DNA of 64,000 nucleotides from Bog-756 sp963734395 (GCA_963734395.1 CAVTGY010000002.1:372001-436000); one strand, 5' to 3'; shown: positions 44,070 to 54,507, counted from the first letter of the stretch. Notes: a model not told the origin generated them from the sequence alone. Numbers and translations: made by a program.

Positions 44070-45646
44070 TCAGGCGAACGAGACGAATGACTCCCGCTCG
44101 TAGGTCCGCATCCGCTCGTAGGTGTCGCGCAGCTCGGAGCGACGGGTCCGATCGTTGGCCAGGTTGACCAGCTCGTCGGGATCGGCGTCGTGGTCGTACC
44201 ACTCGTGGTCGTTGTCGTCGAAGGCGCAGTCCACATCGAAGAGCTTGGTGCCGGGAGGCTTTCCCCACAGGCCGGTCGAGGGCTTGCCCCCGCCGACCCC
44301 GTAGTAGCGGGCGTACTTGGTGTGGCCGTCGTAGAAGCCGCGCAGGGCATAGCGGACCTTGTTGAGCTCGGTGGTCTGGGCCGAGTCCTGCGCGAACAGG
44401 ACGGCGTCCCGCACCGACGCCGACGGGTCGGCCAGCACCGGGGACAGGTCGGCCCCTTGCAAGGTCGACAACGCCGGCGACGCGGACGACGCCGACGATG
44501 ACGATGACGCCGTTCCGACCCGGCCAGCGCGCAGATGGTGGCCGCCAGGTCGACGTGACTCCCGAGGGAGGAGGTGACCGAACCGGCGGTGGTCACACCG
44601 GGGACCTTGAGGTAGAGGGGAACCCGCATGATCTCGTCGTAGACGAAGGGCCCCTTGGAACGCAGCCCGTGGGAACCGCACATGTCACCGTGGTCGGAGG
44701 TGAAGATGATGACGGTGTCGTCCCACGCCCCGGCCGCCTCGAGGGCGGCCAGCACGACGCCGAGGTTGCGGTCGGCCAGCCGGTGGAGGTGCACGTAGTA
44801 GTCGAGGTGGCGCAACCAGGCCGCTTTGTCGGCCGGGTCGATGGTGCCCCACAGGCCGTGCTGCTGGTCCCAACGCCACTGCCGGTGGGCTTCGGGCTTG
44901 GTGTGCAGGTCGTCGTCGAAGTTGGCGGGGAGCTGGTCGACCACCTCGGGATAGGGGTCGGTGAAGACGGGGAGCGGGTCGTCGTCCTTCCAGGCGGCCG
45001 ACTCGAGCACCGAGCGAATGGCGGCCACGTCGTCGGGGTGCCGCTCCCGGTAGCCCGGCTGATCGACCGGAAACCACATGACGTCGTGCGGGTTGACCAT
45101 GGCCACGGTGAGGAACCAGGGCTCGGTCCCCCCGGAGCCGGTTCCGGTGGGATCAGCCCCGCCGCCCCCGGCATTGCGGGCCAACCAGTGGGCGGCGTTG
45201 CCGGCGATGATCGGGTCGAAGTGCACGCCGGTGCCGGCCCAGCCCATGAAGTGGCGATCGTTGCCGTCCCAGTCGGCGAAGCCGTAGGCCGCCATGTCCG
45301 GGGTGGGCGAGTGGGAGAGGTGCCACTTGCCGATGTAGGAGGAGCGGTAGCCGGCGCCGTCGAGCAGTGACCCCAGGGTCGGGGTCGAGGTGGGGAGCTC
45401 GGTGTGCTCGGGCATGATCACGTTGTCGACCACGCCGTGCCCCGGGAGGTACCGGCCGGTGAACAGGCTGGCCCGGCTCGGCGAGCAGGGGGAGGAGTGG
45501 GTGAAGTAGTTGGTGAATTCCATGCCCTCGGCCCGAAGCCGGTCCCGCCAGGGCAGGGCCACCCCCGGGGGGATCCACGATCGCTGCCGCTCCTGGTCGG
45601 AGACGATCAACAAGATGTTGGGACGTCGGGCGGTGGGCGTGACCAT
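44070..45646 (-). CDS. formylglycine-dependent sulfatase 1, frameshifted
   Basis: About 525 residues. Alkaline-phosphatase fold with metal Asp 17 (LLIVSDQ), the FGly-type motif SSPCSPSRASLFTG (Cys 54 to be oxidised), GKWHLS and IIFTSDHGDM. The last 150 residues are in another frame; a missing G beside the GGG run at 44519-44521 explains it (repaired ALAGVGTASSSS). The sulfate ester substrate, perhaps a glycan, is unknown. ATG 45646 begins directly before RRPNILLIVSD. A second sulfatase lies at 52916-54475. Confidence 0.85.
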
Positions 45647-45783
45647 GGGGTGCCACGGTAGCGCCGCTTCGGCCCGCCCCGGCCGAAGACGGACCGTGGT
45701 CGGGGATCGGTGTGGCACACAAAAGTGAAATGTGTTCTACTTTGCAAAATTGACGTCTTGCCCACACGCAGGGGGAGGTCCGG

Positions 45784-46243
45784 ATGCCCGAGGGTGAAGC
45801 ACTGCACGCCAGTCACCAACTCGAATACCCGTATTCACGCTCGGTGGGTCCGGTCATCGGGGCGTTCCTGACCGGTCTGCGGGAGGGGAAGCTGTTCGGG
45901 GTCCGAGGGGCGGGGGGATCGGTGATCGTGCCTCCCCACCGAGTACGACCCGACCACGGGAGAGGACACCGGCGAGATGGTCGAGGTGGGCCCGGGCGGT
46001 GCCGTCGAGTCCTGGGCGTGGGTGTCCCATCCGCTGGCCAAGCACCCGATGGACCGACCGTTCGCCTGGGCGCTGATCCGCCTGGACGGCGCGGACACCG
46101 CCCTGCTCCACGTGGTCGACAGCGGCGGTCCCGACCGGCTGGCCAGCGGCGACCGGGTCACCGTCAAGTTCCGGCCGGCGGCCGAGCGGATCGGGGCGAT
46201 GGCCGACATCGAGTCGTTCGTGCCGGTCGGGGGGACGGTCTGA
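45784..46243 (+). CDS. DUF35 OB-fold protein without zinc cysteines, frameshifted
   Basis: About 152 residues. YPYSRSVGPVIGAFLTGLREGKL then a repaired PPTEYDPTTGEDTGEM, and AWVSHPLAKHPMDRPFAWAL with LRLD-type OB strands. One extra C in the CCCC run at 45934-45937 splits it. The usual rubredoxin-like C-x2-C pairs are replaced (GVRGAGGSVIVPP), so it lacks zinc. DUF35 proteins bind acyl-CoA and partner thiolase-like enzymes. Its stop overlaps the next start (TGATG). Confidence 0.8.
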
Positions 46244-46755
46244 TGGCGGCGACCGACGCCGGTGGGGAGTCGACACCGGTCACCACCCTGGCCACACCGA
46301 TCCGGCTGGACTTCGACTTCACACCCGGGGTCGCCCAGTCCCGGTTCCTCCGCGGTCTCGAACAGGGCAGGTTCATGGGCCAGCGCTGCCCGGTGTGCAA
46401 GAAGGTCTACGTGCCGTCGCGGGGCTCGTGCCCGACCGACGGGGTGCCCACCACCGAGGACGTGGTCTTGTCCAACGCCGGCACCATCACCACCTACTGC
46501 GTGGTCAATGTGCCCTTCGCCGGCCAGTCCATCGAGATCCCCTACATCTGTGCGCAGGTGCTTCTCGACGGCGCCAATCTCTCGTTCATGGGCCTGATCC
46601 AAGAAATCCCCACCGACCAGATCCGGATGGGCATGCGGGTGGAGGCGGTGTGGGTGGAGCCCGACCAGCTCACGCCGTCGCTGGCCTCGGTCCGCTACTT
46701 CCGTCCCAACGGCGAGCCCGACGCCGACTACGAGACCTACAAGGAGTACCTGTGA
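46243..46755 (+). CDS. DUF35 OB-fold protein with zinc ribbon
   Basis: 170 residues. The zinc ribbon QRCPVCKKVYVPSRGSCPTDG is complete, followed by the OB-fold (TYCVVNVPFAGQSIEIPYIC). In steroid side-chain breakdown, DUF35 domains complex with thiolase-like aldolases (ChsH2-Ltp2); this gene has the same pairing. Start and stop overlap its neighbours by one and four bases, so the four genes 45784-48988 are one tightly coupled operon. Confidence 0.88.
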   Translation: MAATDAGGESTPVTTLATPIRLDFDFTPGVAQSRFLRGLEQGRFMGQRCPVCKKVYVPSRGSCPTDGVPTTEDVVLSNAGTITTYCVVNVPFAGQSIEIPYICAQVLLDGANLSFMGLIQEIPTDQIRMGMRVEAVWVEPDQLTPSLASVRYFRPNGEPDADYETYKEYL

Positions 46756-47834
46756 GCCCGGCTGCGTCCAAACGAGCGGTCCGTCCGGTGTCGGTGGCCT
46801 CCTTCGCCCAGGCCCGCAACGTGCGCCGGGACGAGGAGCACAACGAGGTGGAGATGCTGCTCCCGGTCATCGCCGAGGTGTTCGGCAACATCGGGATCAC
46901 CAAGGACGACGTCGGGTTCATCTGCTCGGGGTCGACCGACTACCTGATCGGCGGCCCGTTCAGCTTCGTGATGGCCCTCGATGCGGTGGGCGTGTGGCCG
47001 CCCCGCGCCGAGAGCCACGTGGAGATGGACGGTGCCTGGGCCTTGTACGAGGCCTGGGTCCTCCTCCAGGAAGGGGCGATCGATGCCGCGCTGGTCTACT
47101 CCTTCGGTCGTTCGTCGCTCGGGAACCTCGACGAGATCCTGGCCCTGCAGCTCGACCCCTACTATCTGGCCCCGCTGTGGCCGGATCCGACCAGCCTGGC
47201 CGCCCTGCAGGCCAGAGCGCTGATCGACGCCGGAAGGGGATCGGAGGCGGCCTTTGCCTCGATCGCCGCCCGCAGCCGGAAGGACGCGCTGGGCAACCCC
47301 AACGCCCAGGTGGCCAAAGACGTTCCGGTGGAGGAGCTTCTCGAGGACGAGTACGTGGTGTCGCCCCTGCGCCGCCATGCGTTGCCACCGATCACCGACG
47401 GCGCCGCCGCCATCGTGCTGGCCGCCGGGGACAAGGCCCGCAGCTGGTCGGACAAACCGGTGTGGATCACCGGCTTCGACCATCGGATCGAGACCCACTC
47501 TCTGGGGGCACGGGATCTCTCGGTATCGCCCTCGACCGCTGCGGCCGGGGACCGGGCCGGGGTGGCCGACGGTCCGGTCGACGTGGCCGAACTGCACACC
47601 CCCTACGCCCACCAGGAGATCATCGTGAAGGAGGCCCTGGGACTCGACGACCGGGTCACCATCAACCCGTCGGGGGGGCCGCTGGCGGCCAACCCGATCA
47701 TGTCGGCCGGCCTCATCCGCATCGGCGAGGCGGCCGCCCGCATCGGGTCGGGTCAGGCACGACGGGCGGTGGCCCACGCCACCTCGGGTCCCTGTCTGCA
47801 ACAGAACCTGGTCTGCGTCCTGGAGGGTGAGTGA
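46752..47834 (+). CDS. thiolase/lipid-transfer-protein-like 1
   Basis: 360 residues. SCP-x thiolase-like fold: GFICSGSTDYLIGGPFSF, DGAWALYEAWVLLQ, DGAAAIVLAAG, and the C-terminal NPSGGPLAANPIMSAG. The DVAELHTPYAHQE region replaces the usual catalytic His-Asn, as in aldolase-type Ltp proteins, so cleavage may be retro-aldol instead of thiolytic. GTG start at 46752 overlaps the upstream stop. It probably forms a complex with one of the DUF35 proteins. Confidence 0.82.
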   Translation: MSPAASKRAVRPVSVASFAQARNVRRDEEHNEVEMLLPVIAEVFGNIGITKDDVGFICSGSTDYLIGGPFSFVMALDAVGVWPPRAESHVEMDGAWALYEAWVLLQEGAIDAALVYSFGRSSLGNLDEILALQLDPYYLAPLWPDPTSLAALQARALIDAGRGSEAAFASIAARSRKDALGNPNAQVAKDVPVEELLEDEYVVSPLRRHALPPITDGAAAIVLAAGDKARSWSDKPVWITGFDHRIETHSLGARDLSVSPSTAAAGDRAGVADGPVDVAELHTPYAHQEIIVKEALGLDDRVTINPSGGPLAANPIMSAGLIRIGEAAARIGSGQARRAVAHATSGPCLQQNLVCVLEGE

Positions 47835-48988
47835 TGGCAGAGCGCTGCGCAGTCATCGGGGTCGGCCAGACCCACCACAAGGCCAAGCGGGAAGACGTCT
47901 CCATCGCCGGCCTGGTGCGCGAGGCGGCGGTGATGGCCCTGGCCGACGCCGGCCTGACCTGGAGCGACATCGACGCGGTGGTTGTCGGCAAGGCCCCCGA
48001 CATGTTCGAGGGCAACATGATGCCCGAGCTCTATCTGGCCCCTGCGTTGGGGGCGGTGGGCAAGCCGATGATCCGGGTGCACACCGCCGGCTCGGTGGGG
48101 GGATCGACGGCGATCGTCGCCGCCCACCTGATCACCTCGGGGATCCACCGCCGGGTGCTTACGGTCGCCTACGAGAAGCAGTCCGACTCCGACGCCATGT
48201 GGGCCCTGTCGGTGCCTCAGCCGTTCGCGGCTCCGTTGCTGGCCGGGGCGGGCGGCTACTTCGCCCCTCACATCCGTGCCTACATGCGGCGGTCCGGTGC
48301 CCCCGAGCACATCGGCCGGATGGTGGCGGTGAAGGACCGGAAGAACGCGTTGCGCAATCCCTATGCCCATCTGCACCTGCCCGACATCGACATGAAGATG
48401 GTCGAGGACTCGATGATGTTGTGGGACCCGCTGCGCTATCTCGAGGCGTGCCCGTCGTCGGACGGAGCCGCGGCCATGGTGCTGTCGGCGGAGGACGCGG
48501 TGTCCGGCGCCTACCCACCGGCGTGGATCCGGGGCATGGCCATGCGGTCCGAGCCGACCATGTTCGCCGGCCGGGACCAGGTCAATCCCCGGGCCGGTCG
48601 GGACTGTTCGGCCGACGTGTACGCCCAGGCCGGGATCACCGAGCCCCGCCGGCAGTTCGATGTCGCCGAGGTGTACGTGCCGTTCAGCTGGTACGAGCCG
48701 ATGTGGCTGGAGAACCTGGGGTTCTGTGACCAGGGCGACGGGTGGAAGCTGACCGAGTTGGGCGCCACCGCCTTCGACGGCGACATCCCGTGGAACACCT
48801 CCGGCGGCGTCCTGTCCTCCAACCCGATCGGGGCATCGGGGATGCTCCGATTCCTCGAGGTGGCCATGCAGGTCCGTGGTCAAGCCGGCGAACACCAGAT
48901 CGACGGGGCCAAGGTGGCCCTCGGCCAGGCCTACGGCGGAGGGTCCCAGTTCTTCGCCATGTGGGTGGTGGGGAGCGAGAAGCCCTGA
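47834..48988 (+). CDS. thiolase/lipid-transfer-protein-like 2
   Basis: 384 residues. AVIGVGQTHHKAKR, VVVGKAPDMFEG, HTAGSVGGSTAIVAAHL and DIPWNTSGGVLSSNPIGASG show the thiolase fold in the SCP2/Ltp3-4 branch. The partner gene immediately upstream (TGATG overlap) is a second, different thiolase. The two may be heteromeric subunits acting with the two DUF35 proteins on a CoA-bound sterol or fatty side chain. ATG at 47834. Confidence 0.82.
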   Translation: MAERCAVIGVGQTHHKAKREDVSIAGLVREAAVMALADAGLTWSDIDAVVVGKAPDMFEGNMMPELYLAPALGAVGKPMIRVHTAGSVGGSTAIVAAHLITSGIHRRVLTVAYEKQSDSDAMWALSVPQPFAAPLLAGAGGYFAPHIRAYMRRSGAPEHIGRMVAVKDRKNALRNPYAHLHLPDIDMKMVEDSMMLWDPLRYLEACPSSDGAAAMVLSAEDAVSGAYPPAWIRGMAMRSEPTMFAGRDQVNPRAGRDCSADVYAQAGITEPRRQFDVAEVYVPFSWYEPMWLENLGFCDQGDGWKLTELGATAFDGDIPWNTSGGVLSSNPIGASGMLRFLEVAMQVRGQAGEHQIDGAKVALGQAYGGGSQFFAMWVVGSEKP

Positions 48989-48999
48989 CCCCCTGACGG

Positions 49000-50309
49000 T
49001 CACCCGGCGTTGGTGAACACGTCCCTGCCGAACGTGGCGGTCACGGTGGCCGCCTGGCCCAGCTTGGGGAGCCCGAAGATGTCCTCGATGGTGGCCAGCG
49101 TCGAGAAGTGATTGTAGGGAACGGTGCTCACCGTTCCCCCCTTGATGAACGGGGAGAGCAGCACGGTCCCGATGCGACCGCCACCGGGACCGAACCCGCC
49201 GGGCAGGGCCGCCGCCGGCCCGGGCATCTCGTTGCAGCAGGCGGAGGCATCGCCCCCGGCGCCCTGATCGGTGTCGGCCTCGTCGAAGGTGACTTCGAGC
49301 AGGCCGTCCTTCTTGAACGCCGGCGAACCGGTGATCAACGGCACCCAGGTCTGGAGGAAGGTGTCGATGTTGACCAGCGGGGAGGGGGAACCCTGTTGGT
49401 TGAGGCAGGGGGCGTCGTGGCCGTCGTAACACAGGTTGGGGGTGATGAAGGAGAGGTTGGGAGTGGTGGCCACCGACTTGAGGTCGGTGGCCAGCCCGGT
49501 GACCCCCGCCGGCGTTCCGGCGGGCAAAGCGCCGGTGGTGGTGCCGAGCGGAACCACGAGGTGTTGCACAGCGCGGTGTCGTCGATGATCGAATGGAAGT
49601 AGACGAAGGGATCGTGGCGGGACGCGTACCCGTCCCCGGGCACGGCCACCTCGGTCTGGTCGGGTGTGCCCACCGTGGGATGGCCGCACACCGCCGACTC
49701 GCGGGAGGGGATGTTGCCCATGTCCTGCATGTACCCCTTCCAGGTGAGGTGGGCCTGGTCGAGCTGGTTGGCCACGGTGGTGACCGACGTGGGGAAGACG
49801 CACCCCGAGTCGGAGATCTGCCCGTCGGGGGCGATGGTGGCGGTGGACGGGAAGTCGACGTACTGCAGACAGTCGGCCTGGTTGAGGGGATTGGGGGCCT
49901 GGCCGGAGATCAGGGCCACGTAGTTGTCGTTGGAGAAGTGCCCGATGCCGTAGTAGTTGGGCAGGAGCGCCCCCGCCGCCGGCAGGGTGGAGGCCAGGTA
50001 GGGGTCGTTGAACGGGGTGCCGAAGGTGGTGTCGTACCCCTCGTTCTCCAGCACGATGACGAACACGTGGTGGATGGCGGGCAGGCCGGACCCGGACGAG
50101 GCGGCTGAGGTGGTCGACGAGGCGGACGAGGTGGTCGACGAAGTCGGCGGGGGAGTGGTGGTGGTGCCAGACGACGAGGAGCCCGAGGAGCAGCCGGCGC
50201 AGAGCAGCACGATCACCGCGATGGCTCCCACCGCCGCCTTCGCCGATCGGGTGGGACCGGCTCCCTGACGGGGTGTCGGCGGCCGGACGTCGGGGGAGGT
50301 GGCGGTCAT
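49000..50309 (-). CDS. phosphoesterase lipoprotein (AcpA/PLC-like), frameshifted
   Basis: About 437 residues. A lipobox (VIVLLCAGCSSG), a long Thr/Ser linker, then the alkaline-phosphatase-like core IHHVFVIVLENEGYDTTFG, NYYGIGHFSNDNYVALISGQ and LEVTFDEADTDQG, typical of the phosphoesterase family that includes phospholipase C and AcpA. A missing C near 49560 (ACCTC for ACCCTC) splits it at about two thirds. It acts outside the membrane on phospholipid or phosphomonoesters. ATG at 50309. Confidence 0.83.
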
Positions 50310-50456
50310 GGGACGATTATTACCCGCCCGGTTGCCCCACCGACGCATCGCTTTCGGTGCCGGCCACCATCGATCCCACCGGGGTGCCCCGGTGCCCCGT
50401 GACCCCCTCGGTGGCCGGTACACTCGGGCTGGTTCGTCGAGCTCCGGAGGCCTCAC

Positions 50457-50654
50457 ATGAAGGTTGTTGTCGACTTCGACGAGTGCGCAAGCAATGCCGT
50501 CTGCATGGGGATCGCTCCCGAGGTGTTCGAGGTCCGCGACGACGGATTCCTCTATGTGCTCAACGAGAATCCCGGGCCCGAGCTGTACGAGCAGGTCCGC
50601 CAGGCGGCCAACGGTTGCCCCACCGGCGCCATCACCATCATCGAGGACGAGTAG
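50457..50654 (+). CDS. small [3Fe-4S]-type ferredoxin
   Basis: 65 residues. MKVVVDFDECASNAVCMGIA then PEVFEVRDDGFLYVL and GCPTGAI: a C-x5-C ... C-P cluster pattern of the ferredoxins that serve cytochrome P450s. It carries electrons to a P450 or other oxygenase; no such partner is in this window. SD-like GGAGG upstream of ATG 50457. Only seven bases separate it from gltX, an odd pairing that may be chance. Confidence 0.9.
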   Translation: MKVVVDFDECASNAVCMGIAPEVFEVRDDGFLYVLNENPGPELYEQVRQAANGCPTGAITIIEDE

Positions 50655-50661
50655 CCACGGA

Positions 50662-52143
50662 GTGCCCGGGGACGCCCCGAGGGTTCGCTCCGCCCCGTCA
50701 CCTACCGGTTACTTCCACGTAGGGAACGCGCGGACCGCACTGTTCAACTGGCTGGTGGCCCGGCAGTCCGGCGGCACCTTCGTGCTGCGCATCGAGGACA
50801 CCGATGCCGAGCGGGGACGTGAGGAGTGGGTGGACGGGATCATCTCGGCCATGCACTGGCTGGGGATGGATCCCGACGAGGGGCCGTACCGGCAGTCGAT
50901 GCGCACCGGTCGCTACCACCAGGCTGTCGACGCGTTGTGGGACGGGGGATTTCTCTACGCGTGCGACTGCACCCGCGAGCAGATAGACCTGCGCAACAAG
51001 GAGGCCGGCATCCAGACCCCCGGCTACGACGGCTTCTGCCGGGACCGCGGCCTGCCGCCGGGTGACGGGCGGGCGCTCCGGTTCCGTACTCCCGACCAGG
51101 GAACGACCGTGGTCCACGACGTGATCCGGGGGGACGTCGAATTTCCCTGCGCGGCCATGGAGGATTTCGTGGCGGTGAAGGCCAGCGGGGCTCCGTTGTT
51201 CGTCCTGGCCAATGTGGTGGACGACATCGACATGGCCATCACCCACGTGATCAGAGGGGAGGACCTCCTCCCCACCACTCCCAAAGGGGTGCTGGTCTGG
51301 GACGCCCTCCGCTCGATCGGGTGGACGACCGACGACATCTGCGGCAGAGCCGGGCGCCCGACACCACCGTTGCCGGTCTTCGCCCACCTGCCCATGCTGG
51401 TCAACCAGCAGCGCAAGAAGCTGTCCAAGCGACGCGACCCGGTGGCCGTCGAGTCGTACCGGGACCAGGGGTACCTTCCCGAGGCGTTCGTCAACTATCT
51501 GGGCCTGCTCGGATGGAGCCCACCGGGCGGAGAGGAGATCTTCGACGTCGACCAGATGATCGAATGGTTCCGCCTCGAGGACGTCAATCACTCGCCGGCC
51601 TTCTTCGACGTGGCCAAGCTGACCCACATCAACGGGGAGTACATCCGGGCCCTGCCCCTCGAGTCGTTCATCGAGGCCTCGCAACCCTGGCTGACCGGTG
51701 ACCGCACCCCCTGGGCCGATGCCGATTTCGATGCGGCGGTCTTTGCCGTGCTGGCCCCGCTGGTCCAGGAGCGGGTGTCCACCCTCAGCGAAGTGCCGGG
51801 CATGGTCGACTTCATGTTCCTCGACGAGCCGGTGATCGACGACCAGGACTGGACCAAGGCGGTCACCGACAACGAACTGGCCGGCACCATCCTGGCCGGG
51901 GCGGTCGAGGCCTACCGGGGCCTGGCCGACGAGTGGACCCGTGACGCCCTCCATGCCGCCACCAAGGCCGTCGGCGACCAGGTGGGCCGCCCGTTGGGGA
52001 AGGCCCAGGCGCCGATCAGGGTGGCCATCACCGGTCGACGGGTGGGCCCGCCGCTGTTCGAAGCACTCGAGCTCCTCGGACCCGAGCGGACCCTGGCCCG
52101 TCTCACCGGCGCCCTGGCCCGCACCGGCGGGTCGCGGCCGTGA
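50662..52143 (+). CDS. gltX: glutamyl-tRNA synthetase
   Basis: 493 residues. Class Ib synthetase with the HIGH motif as PSPTGYFHVGN (residue 19-22) and KMSKS as KKLSKR (253-257). It charges tRNA-Glu and, in organisms without GlnRS, tRNA-Gln as well. tRNA-Gln(CTG) and tRNA-Glu(CTC) are encoded 3.3 and 3.5 kb downstream on the same strand. Start is GTG at 50662, only seven bases after the ferredoxin stop. Confidence 0.95.
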   Translation: MPGDAPRVRSAPSPTGYFHVGNARTALFNWLVARQSGGTFVLRIEDTDAERGREEWVDGIISAMHWLGMDPDEGPYRQSMRTGRYHQAVDALWDGGFLYACDCTREQIDLRNKEAGIQTPGYDGFCRDRGLPPGDGRALRFRTPDQGTTVVHDVIRGDVEFPCAAMEDFVAVKASGAPLFVLANVVDDIDMAITHVIRGEDLLPTTPKGVLVWDALRSIGWTTDDICGRAGRPTPPLPVFAHLPMLVNQQRKKLSKRRDPVAVESYRDQGYLPEAFVNYLGLLGWSPPGGEEIFDVDQMIEWFRLEDVNHSPAFFDVAKLTHINGEYIRALPLESFIEASQPWLTGDRTPWADADFDAAVFAVLAPLVQERVSTLSEVPGMVDFMFLDEPVIDDQDWTKAVTDNELAGTILAGAVEAYRGLADEWTRDALHAATKAVGDQVGRPLGKAQAPIRVAITGRRVGPPLFEALELLGPERTLARLTGALARTGGSRP

Positions 52144-52216
52144 GCCGCCTGGAGCTCTCCATTTCTGTTCCTTCCGCCTGCGCCACCGCCTGTCGGCTCG
52201 GGGTGCACTGAACGGC

Positions 52217-52864
52217 GTGGGGTTGCTCGCCACACTCACCGGGTTGCGGTTTCTCCGGTTCCTCCTGCGACTGATCGCCCTGGTGGTCCTGGTGGTCCTG
52301 ATCTACCTGGTGGTCACCGCGGTGCAGGTGTGGATGACCGGTCGCCGCTATGAGCCGCGGCATGCCGGCGCCATCGTGGTGATGGGAGCGGCCCAGTACA
52401 ACGGGGTGCCCTCACCCGATCTGGCCTCCCGGCTCGACGAGGCGAAGCTGCTGTGGCGCCAGCACAACGCCACCGACATCATGGTCACCGGATACAAGGA
52501 GCCCGGCGACCGCTACACCGAGGCGGAGGCCTCGGCGCGGTACCTGATGGCCGGCGGGGTTCCCGGCAAGGACATCCTCCAGGCCGGGGGCAGTGACTCG
52601 TGGGACAACCTGGCGCTGGCCGCACCTGTGCTCCTGGCCCGGGGTGACGGTACGGTGCTGGTGGTGACCGACCCGTTCCACGAGGACCGCAGCCTGGCCA
52701 TTGCCTCCGACGTAGGGCTCACTGCCTACCCCACACCGACCAGGACCTCGCCGATCACCGGGTTGTCCACCGTTCCGTACTACGCCAAGGAGACGGTGGG
52801 GGTGGCGCTGGGCCGGATCATCGGCTTCGATCACTTGAGCTCGCTGCACGCGTCGCTGGGATGA
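52217..52864 (+). CDS. YdcF/SanA-like DUF218 membrane protein
   Basis: 215 residues. One N-terminal membrane helix, then AIVVMGAAQYNGVPSPDLASRLDEAKLL typical of DUF218, with ADSWDN-like GGSDSWDNLALA and VVTDPFHEDRSL. The family is linked to envelope barrier function in enterobacteria; the actual reaction is unknown. GTG 52217 is chosen as the first start after the gltX stop that begins the helix. Confidence 0.82.
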   Translation: MGLLATLTGLRFLRFLLRLIALVVLVVLIYLVVTAVQVWMTGRRYEPRHAGAIVVMGAAQYNGVPSPDLASRLDEAKLLWRQHNATDIMVTGYKEPGDRYTEAEASARYLMAGGVPGKDILQAGGSDSWDNLALAAPVLLARGDGTVLVVTDPFHEDRSLAIASDVGLTAYPTPTRTSPITGLSTVPYYAKETVGVALGRIIGFDHLSSLHASLG

Positions 52865-52915
52865 TCCGGTGACCGACGCAGTGTCCGGACTCCCGAGCGC
52901 GCAGTCGGGACTCCG

Positions 52916-54475
52916 ATGAACCGGAACGTCCTGTTCATAACCGTCGACCAATGGCGGGGCGACAGCCTCTCCGCGCTCGGCCATCCGGTCGTGACCACTC
53001 CCGCCCTCGACCGGCTGGCCGCAGAGGGAACGCTGTTCGCAAACCATTGGGCCAATGCGGCACCGTGCGGACCGTCCCGAGCCTGTCTGTACACGGGTAC
53101 CTACCTCCACCACAACCGGTCGGTGAACAACGGCACCCCACTCGATGCGCGCTTCACCAACGTGGCCATGCTGGCTCGGGGCGCGGGCTACGACCCGGTG
53201 CTGTTCGGGTACACCGATACCAGTCTTGACCCGCGCACCCTTCCCGGAGGAGACCGCCGGCTTCACAGCTACGAGGAAGTGCTGCCCGGGTTCCGGGCCG
53301 TCCTCTATGAACCGTGGGAGGCGGGAAGCCGCCAGTGGGGTAAGTGGCTGGCGGCCCAGGGGGTCGAGGTGCCGGACAATCCACACGACCTGTACCGACC
53401 GCAGCCGGATTTCCCCGGTGCCGACCAGCACGGTTCGACCTGGGCGCCGGCCCGATTCTCGGCCGAGCAGTCGGAGACCGCGTTCATGGTGGAAGAGCTG
53501 ACCACCTGGCTGGACCAGAACGGGGACCAGCCCTTCTTCGTGCACGCTGCGTTCATCCGTCCCCATCCTCCGCGTCGCAATCCGGTGGGTTATCACGACC
53601 TCTACGACTCCGATGACATTCCCCCCTTCGTTGCCGCTCCCACCAGAGCCGAAGAGGCTGCCGCACATCCGTTCAACCGGGTGGCCATGCAAACGGCGAT
53701 GACCGGGGCACCCGATGACGAGCGGGAGCGCCGACAGTTGCGGGCCACCTACCACGGCGCCCAAAAGGAGGTCGACGACCAGTTGGCCCGGCTGTTCGAG
53801 CATCTGGATCGATCAGGTCTGGCCGACTCGACGCTGGTGATTCTCACCAGCGATCACGGCGAGATGGGTTGCGACCACTGGCTGATCGAGAAGCTCGGCT
53901 ACTGGGACGAGTCCTACCACGTGCCCCTGATCATTCGCGACCCCGATACGACAGCAGGGGCCGGTCGGGGACGGGTGGTCCGCGCCTTCACCGAGTCGGT
54001 GGATGTCCTGCCCACCATCTGTGGATGGCTGGGGATCGAGGTGCCGTTGCAGGCCGACGGTTTTGCCCTGCAGCCATTCATGACCGGCGAGGGAGTCTCC
54101 GACGGCGGGTCGCCCGATGGATGGCGGACCGAGGCCCACTGGAGCTGGAACTTCTCCAATCCCGCCAACCGACTGGCCGAGCAGTACTTCGGAGTTCCCA
54201 TGGCCCACTGCGCCCTCGACGTGGTCCGAGGAGCCCACTTCAAGTACGTGCAGTTCGCCGCTGACGGCGCCGTCCTCCCCCCGTTGTTGTACGACCTGGA
54301 TGCGGACCCCCACCAGCTCAACGATCTGGCGCACTCCGACCGAGCGTCCGAGATGGGGTGGCAGGCGACTCAGAAGCTGGTGCAGTGGAGGATGCGCAAC
54401 GACGATCGGACGCTGAGCGGCACCATGTTGACCGCTACCGACGGCATGGTGGTCGCCCGAGACGAATGGCGCTGA
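52916..54475 (+). CDS. formylglycine-dependent sulfatase/phosphonate monoester hydrolase-like 2
   Basis: 519 residues, uninterrupted. Metal Asp 11 (FITVDQWRGD), FGly motif APCGPSRACLYTG (Cys 51), ILTSDHGEMG, and HPFNRVAM. Its length, opening DQWRGDSLSALGHP and the extended C-terminus resemble arylsulfatase/phosphonate monoester hydrolases. It may act on sulfate or phosphonate esters. It neighbours, convergently, a phosphonatase-like HAD gene. ATG at 52916. Confidence 0.88.
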   Translation: MNRNVLFITVDQWRGDSLSALGHPVVTTPALDRLAAEGTLFANHWANAAPCGPSRACLYTGTYLHHNRSVNNGTPLDARFTNVAMLARGAGYDPVLFGYTDTSLDPRTLPGGDRRLHSYEEVLPGFRAVLYEPWEAGSRQWGKWLAAQGVEVPDNPHDLYRPQPDFPGADQHGSTWAPARFSAEQSETAFMVEELTTWLDQNGDQPFFVHAAFIRPHPPRRNPVGYHDLYDSDDIPPFVAAPTRAEEAAAHPFNRVAMQTAMTGAPDDERERRQLRATYHGAQKEVDDQLARLFEHLDRSGLADSTLVILTSDHGEMGCDHWLIEKLGYWDESYHVPLIIRDPDTTAGAGRGRVVRAFTESVDVLPTICGWLGIEVPLQADGFALQPFMTGEGVSDGGSPDGWRTEAHWSWNFSNPANRLAEQYFGVPMAHCALDVVRGAHFKYVQFAADGAVLPPLLYDLDADPHQLNDLAHSDRASEMGWQATQKLVQWRMRNDDRTLSGTMLTATDGMVVARDEWR

Positions 54476-54507
54476 CCGGCAGGACCGCTGCAGGGGAGTC
54501 GGGGGAG

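Noticed and set aside
50698..52239. 513-codon minus-strand frame opposite gltX
   Set aside because: gltX motifs are certain on the + strand; the antisense frame is a composition effect.
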